A stretch of 64,000 nt of DNA, taken from NCBI RefSeq assembly GCF_030056735.1, contig NZ_JASHKN010000001.1:992001-1056000 (forward strand). The letters are read 5' to 3'. The position numbers were made by a program, and so were the translations under genes. Origin of the DNA: Rhodococcus sp. IEGM 1409 (GTDB lineage: Bacteria > Actinomycetota > Actinomycetes > Mycobacteriales > Mycobacteriaceae). Positions 62,471-64,000 of this stretch are shown here, piece by piece (positions within the stretch are counted from its first letter, which is position 1; every line of letters starts with the position of its first letter). The notes under the pieces are model-generated. The model made no database searches. It was not told where the DNA came from and saw only the letters and a list, made by a program, of their open reading frames with translations.

Positions 62471-63199
62471 CTAGTCGGTAGCTCCGAGCGCCTCGAGCAT
62501 CTTGCGAGCCTCTTCGAGTTGACGACTCAACTCGTCGACTCGCGCCGCGGCCATGTCTCGCGCAGCGACGATGATGGACTCTACGGCTTCGATGGCGGTG
62601 GGCTCACCCAACTCGCGGACAGCTCGCTCGACTGCATCGGGTGCGACCGGAACCGCTTTGCCCGGACGCTTCGCGCCCTGTGTGACCGTCACGCTCCAAT
62701 CGTTGTCGGCACCCGCATGGATGGTGACACTGATGCCGGCGGGCAGTTTCTTCGCACGCTTGACTGCCGGGCGAGGTGTCGCGGCAGGAGTAGCCGGGGC
62801 GGTCGACACCGGGGCGGGTGCAGGCTGTGCCCGGGGCTTGGGCCGAACGGGCTCTACGAGTGGCTCCATCGGCTCCATCAAGGGTTCGGACTCCACAACT
62901 GGTTTGGGCCGGGGCGCCGGTTTGGCCGGTGACGCGGACACACGGTTGATGCGCAATTCTTCTGCCTCGAAAGGCAATTCGTCATTGACACCTTTGGGAC
63001 GGATGAGCACGGTATTGCCGTCCACCGACACGACTTTCGCCGAGGTACCGGCTTCGATCCCCAGGCTGGGGGTTGCCTCGCGCAGATAGACGGTGGCGCG
63101 CTTACCTTCGGCGACAGCCGTGGCGAGCGCTGCCAGATTTTCCGCAGTGAGGTGATCCGGCGTTGATGCGGCAGCGCCGGAACGTCTACGGGGTGGCAT
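62471..63199 (-). CDS. Proline-rich DUF6319-like hypothetical protein
   Basis: A 242-aa protein in three parts: a ~85-residue N-terminal domain (ATVYLREATPSLGIEAGTSAKV), a Pro/Ala-rich linker of ~60 residues with PMEPLVEP and KPAPRPKP repeats, and a C-terminal domain ending in a coiled coil (DELSRQLEEARKMLEALG). I place it by memory with DUF6319 of mycolic-acid actinobacteria; function unknown. ATG 63199 follows AAGGA; TTG 63205 is less likely. Confidence 0.75.
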   Translation of the reverse strand: MPPRRRSGAAASTPDHLTAENLAALATAVAEGKRATVYLREATPSLGIEAGTSAKVVSVDGNTVLIRPKGVNDELPFEAEELRINRVSASPAKPAPRPKPVVESEPLMEPMEPLVEPVRPKPRAQPAPAPVSTAPATPAATPRPAVKRAKKLPAGISVTIHAGADNDWSVTVTQGAKRPGKAVPVAPDAVERAVRELGEPTAIEAVESIIVAARDMAAARVDELSRQLEEARKMLEALGATD

Positions 63200-63405
63200 G
63201 CGCAAGTCCTTTCAGAAGAATGTGGTGCATTTCAGTATCGATAGGGCTTTTCTCGGGGCAACTCTTGCACAAGCCACCGACGTGTTCGCTCTCACCGCCC
63301 GCCTGAGCCCGAGGATTCGGAGGCGGTTCGGCTGATTCAGTACTGTTCTCGGGGCACCGCGTGGAAGATGGTGGACAGTAATTCGTTGCGGCAAGAAGGA
63401 GCACG
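63200..63405. other. 206-bp divergent intergenic region with an 11-bp direct repeat
   Basis: The gap between the proline-rich gene and the cyclase-type gene holds two copies of TTCTCGGGGCA at 63250-63260 and 63346-63356, 96 bp apart. Otherwise no hairpin, RNA gene or promoter stands out. A minus-strand reading across it with a Cys-x-x-Cys has no start signal and is not annotated. Confidence 0.5.
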
Positions 63406-64000
63406 GTGAGCAGTTCGGAGTCAGAGTGGATCGACGAGGTCACCGAACCCGCCCCTTCTGAACCTCACACTGCTGATCCGGTCGACGTGGATGCTCATCT
63501 GCTCAGCCGAATTCAAGCCGACATCGAGGAGTCTCTCCTCGGCGGGCCCCGTTGCTTCACTCAGTCGCAGATCGCGGAATTCGCCGGTGTGACACGCGAG
63601 CGTGCCGATCGTTTGTGGGTGGCGATGGGCTTTGCAGTCGACGAGGATCCCGACGCAGTCATGTTCACCCAGCAAGATGCCAACGCTCTCAAGACGATCA
63701 TCGACATGGTGAATCGAGGAGTCATCTCGCAGAGCAGTGAGGTGGCTGCCGCCCGCTCACTCGGGCAGTCGATGTCGAGATTGGCTGAGTGGCAGGTATC
63801 GCTCATCAGCACACACATCATCGACCAGCTCGCCGACTCGGCGGATCACGAGCCCGAAGCGATCCGGAAGATCGTTCTGAGCCTCGGCGCCGAGATCATC
63901 CCCGCGGTGGAATCTCTGCAGACGTACGTCTGGAAGCGTCACGTCGCGTCCTCGACGGGCCGCAACGTCGGAAACCCGGGCGAAGAAGTCGCGAGTCGTG
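63406..64000 (+). CDS. Adenylate cyclase-type protein, N-terminal regulatory domain (3' end outside window)
   Basis: The first ~198 residues of a protein with the actinobacterial adenylate cyclase regulatory (Ad_Cy_reg) domain: FTQSQIAEFAGVTRERADRLWVAMGF, FTQQDANALKTIIDMV and a helical SRLAEWQVSLI segment. In M. tuberculosis Rv1264-like and Rv2212-like cyclases this autoinhibitory domain precedes a class III catalytic domain, which should lie to the right of the window. GTG 63406 follows AGAAGGA at 5 bp. The catalytic domain is unseen, so cyclase activity is inferred. Confidence 0.85.
   Translation, partial: MSSSESEWIDEVTEPAPSEPHTADPVDVDAHLLSRIQADIEESLLGGPRCFTQSQIAEFAGVTRERADRLWVAMGFAVDEDPDAVMFTQQDANALKTIIDMVNRGVISQSSEVAAARSLGQSMSRLAEWQVSLISTHIIDQLADSADHEPEAIRKIVLSLGAEIIPAVESLQTYVWKRHVASSTGRNVGNPGEEVASR

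Noticed and set aside
63186-63443. Small minus-strand reading with a Cys-x-x-Cys motif in the gap before the cyclase-type gene
   Set aside because: It overlaps both neighbouring gene starts, has no ribosome site and no known family.
1-64000. CRISPR arrays, tRNA or rRNA genes, insertion sequences and prophage genes
   Set aside because: No regularly spaced repeats, cloverleaf sequences, transposases or phage proteins were seen by eye on either strand.

Overview
The window is GC-rich actinobacterial DNA. Codon use, mycolic-acid-group marker genes (fadE25-like acyl-CoA dehydrogenase, a paired AGPS-like flavoprotein and diacylglycerol kinase, PrpR/PrpDBC, mycothiol-type DinB proteins, an adenylate cyclase regulatory domain) and the number of TetR/MarR regulators point to Rhodococcus, probably the erythropolis group. 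That assignment is inference from gene content recalled from memory, not from a search. No rRNA, tRNA, CRISPR array, insertion sequence or prophage was seen.

1-14.8 kb: one directional peptide-utilisation locus. Three tandem paralogous substrate-binding lipoproteins (the first cut by the window edge) precede a Dpp-type ABC importer: permease, a permease-ATPase fusion, and a second ATPase. Then come a 1119-aa S9 prolyl-oligopeptidase/S12 beta-lactamase-type fusion, an M20 hydrolase, a COG3375-type GNAT and an enolase-superfamily N-acylamino acid racemase, ending at a strong terminator. The last three match the known components of the irreversible D- to L-amino acid conversion route (N-succinylation, racemisation, desuccinylation). 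The locus therefore looks like an import-and-salvage system for D-amino-acid-containing peptides. It is the most interesting part of the window.

14.9-27.8 kb: DnaQ-like exonuclease, amidase, two rearrangement scars where divergent genes lost their 5' ends (luxR|acyl-CoA synthetase near 17.44 kb; K+ channel|unknown near 27.62 kb), a P450 with divergent TetR and a clear operator, fadE25 and fadB2-like beta-oxidation genes, an MpaB/DUF2236 protein behind a perfect palindrome, an S4 RNA-binding protein, a GyrI-like protein and a membrane metallophosphoesterase.

27.8-42.9 kb: diacylglycerol kinase with AGPS-like flavoprotein, a DinB protein, htpG, an operon of a MaoC hydratase and two acyl-CoA dehydrogenases with divergent TetR, EVE and MarR genes, a TetR/TIGR01777 pair with twin palindromic operators, a thioredoxin-reductase-like gene divergent from a MarR gene over a palindrome, an SDR-MerR operon with a textbook 19-bp-spacer MerR promoter, and a decayed enoyl-CoA hydratase gene.

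43-64 kb: the methylcitrate cycle (prpD-prpB-prpC with divergent prpR), an EEP-family membrane phosphatase/nuclease, a DUF222-HNH gene broken by one in-frame stop, an SdsA1-like alkylsulfatase, SHOCT and DUF6325-like small proteins, an MFS transporter, an aldo/keto reductase, a TIGR03086 protein, two Tat-exported phosphatases in an operon, ilvD, a secreted trypsin-like protease, a proline-rich protein, and the 5' part of an adenylate-cyclase-type gene running off the right edge.
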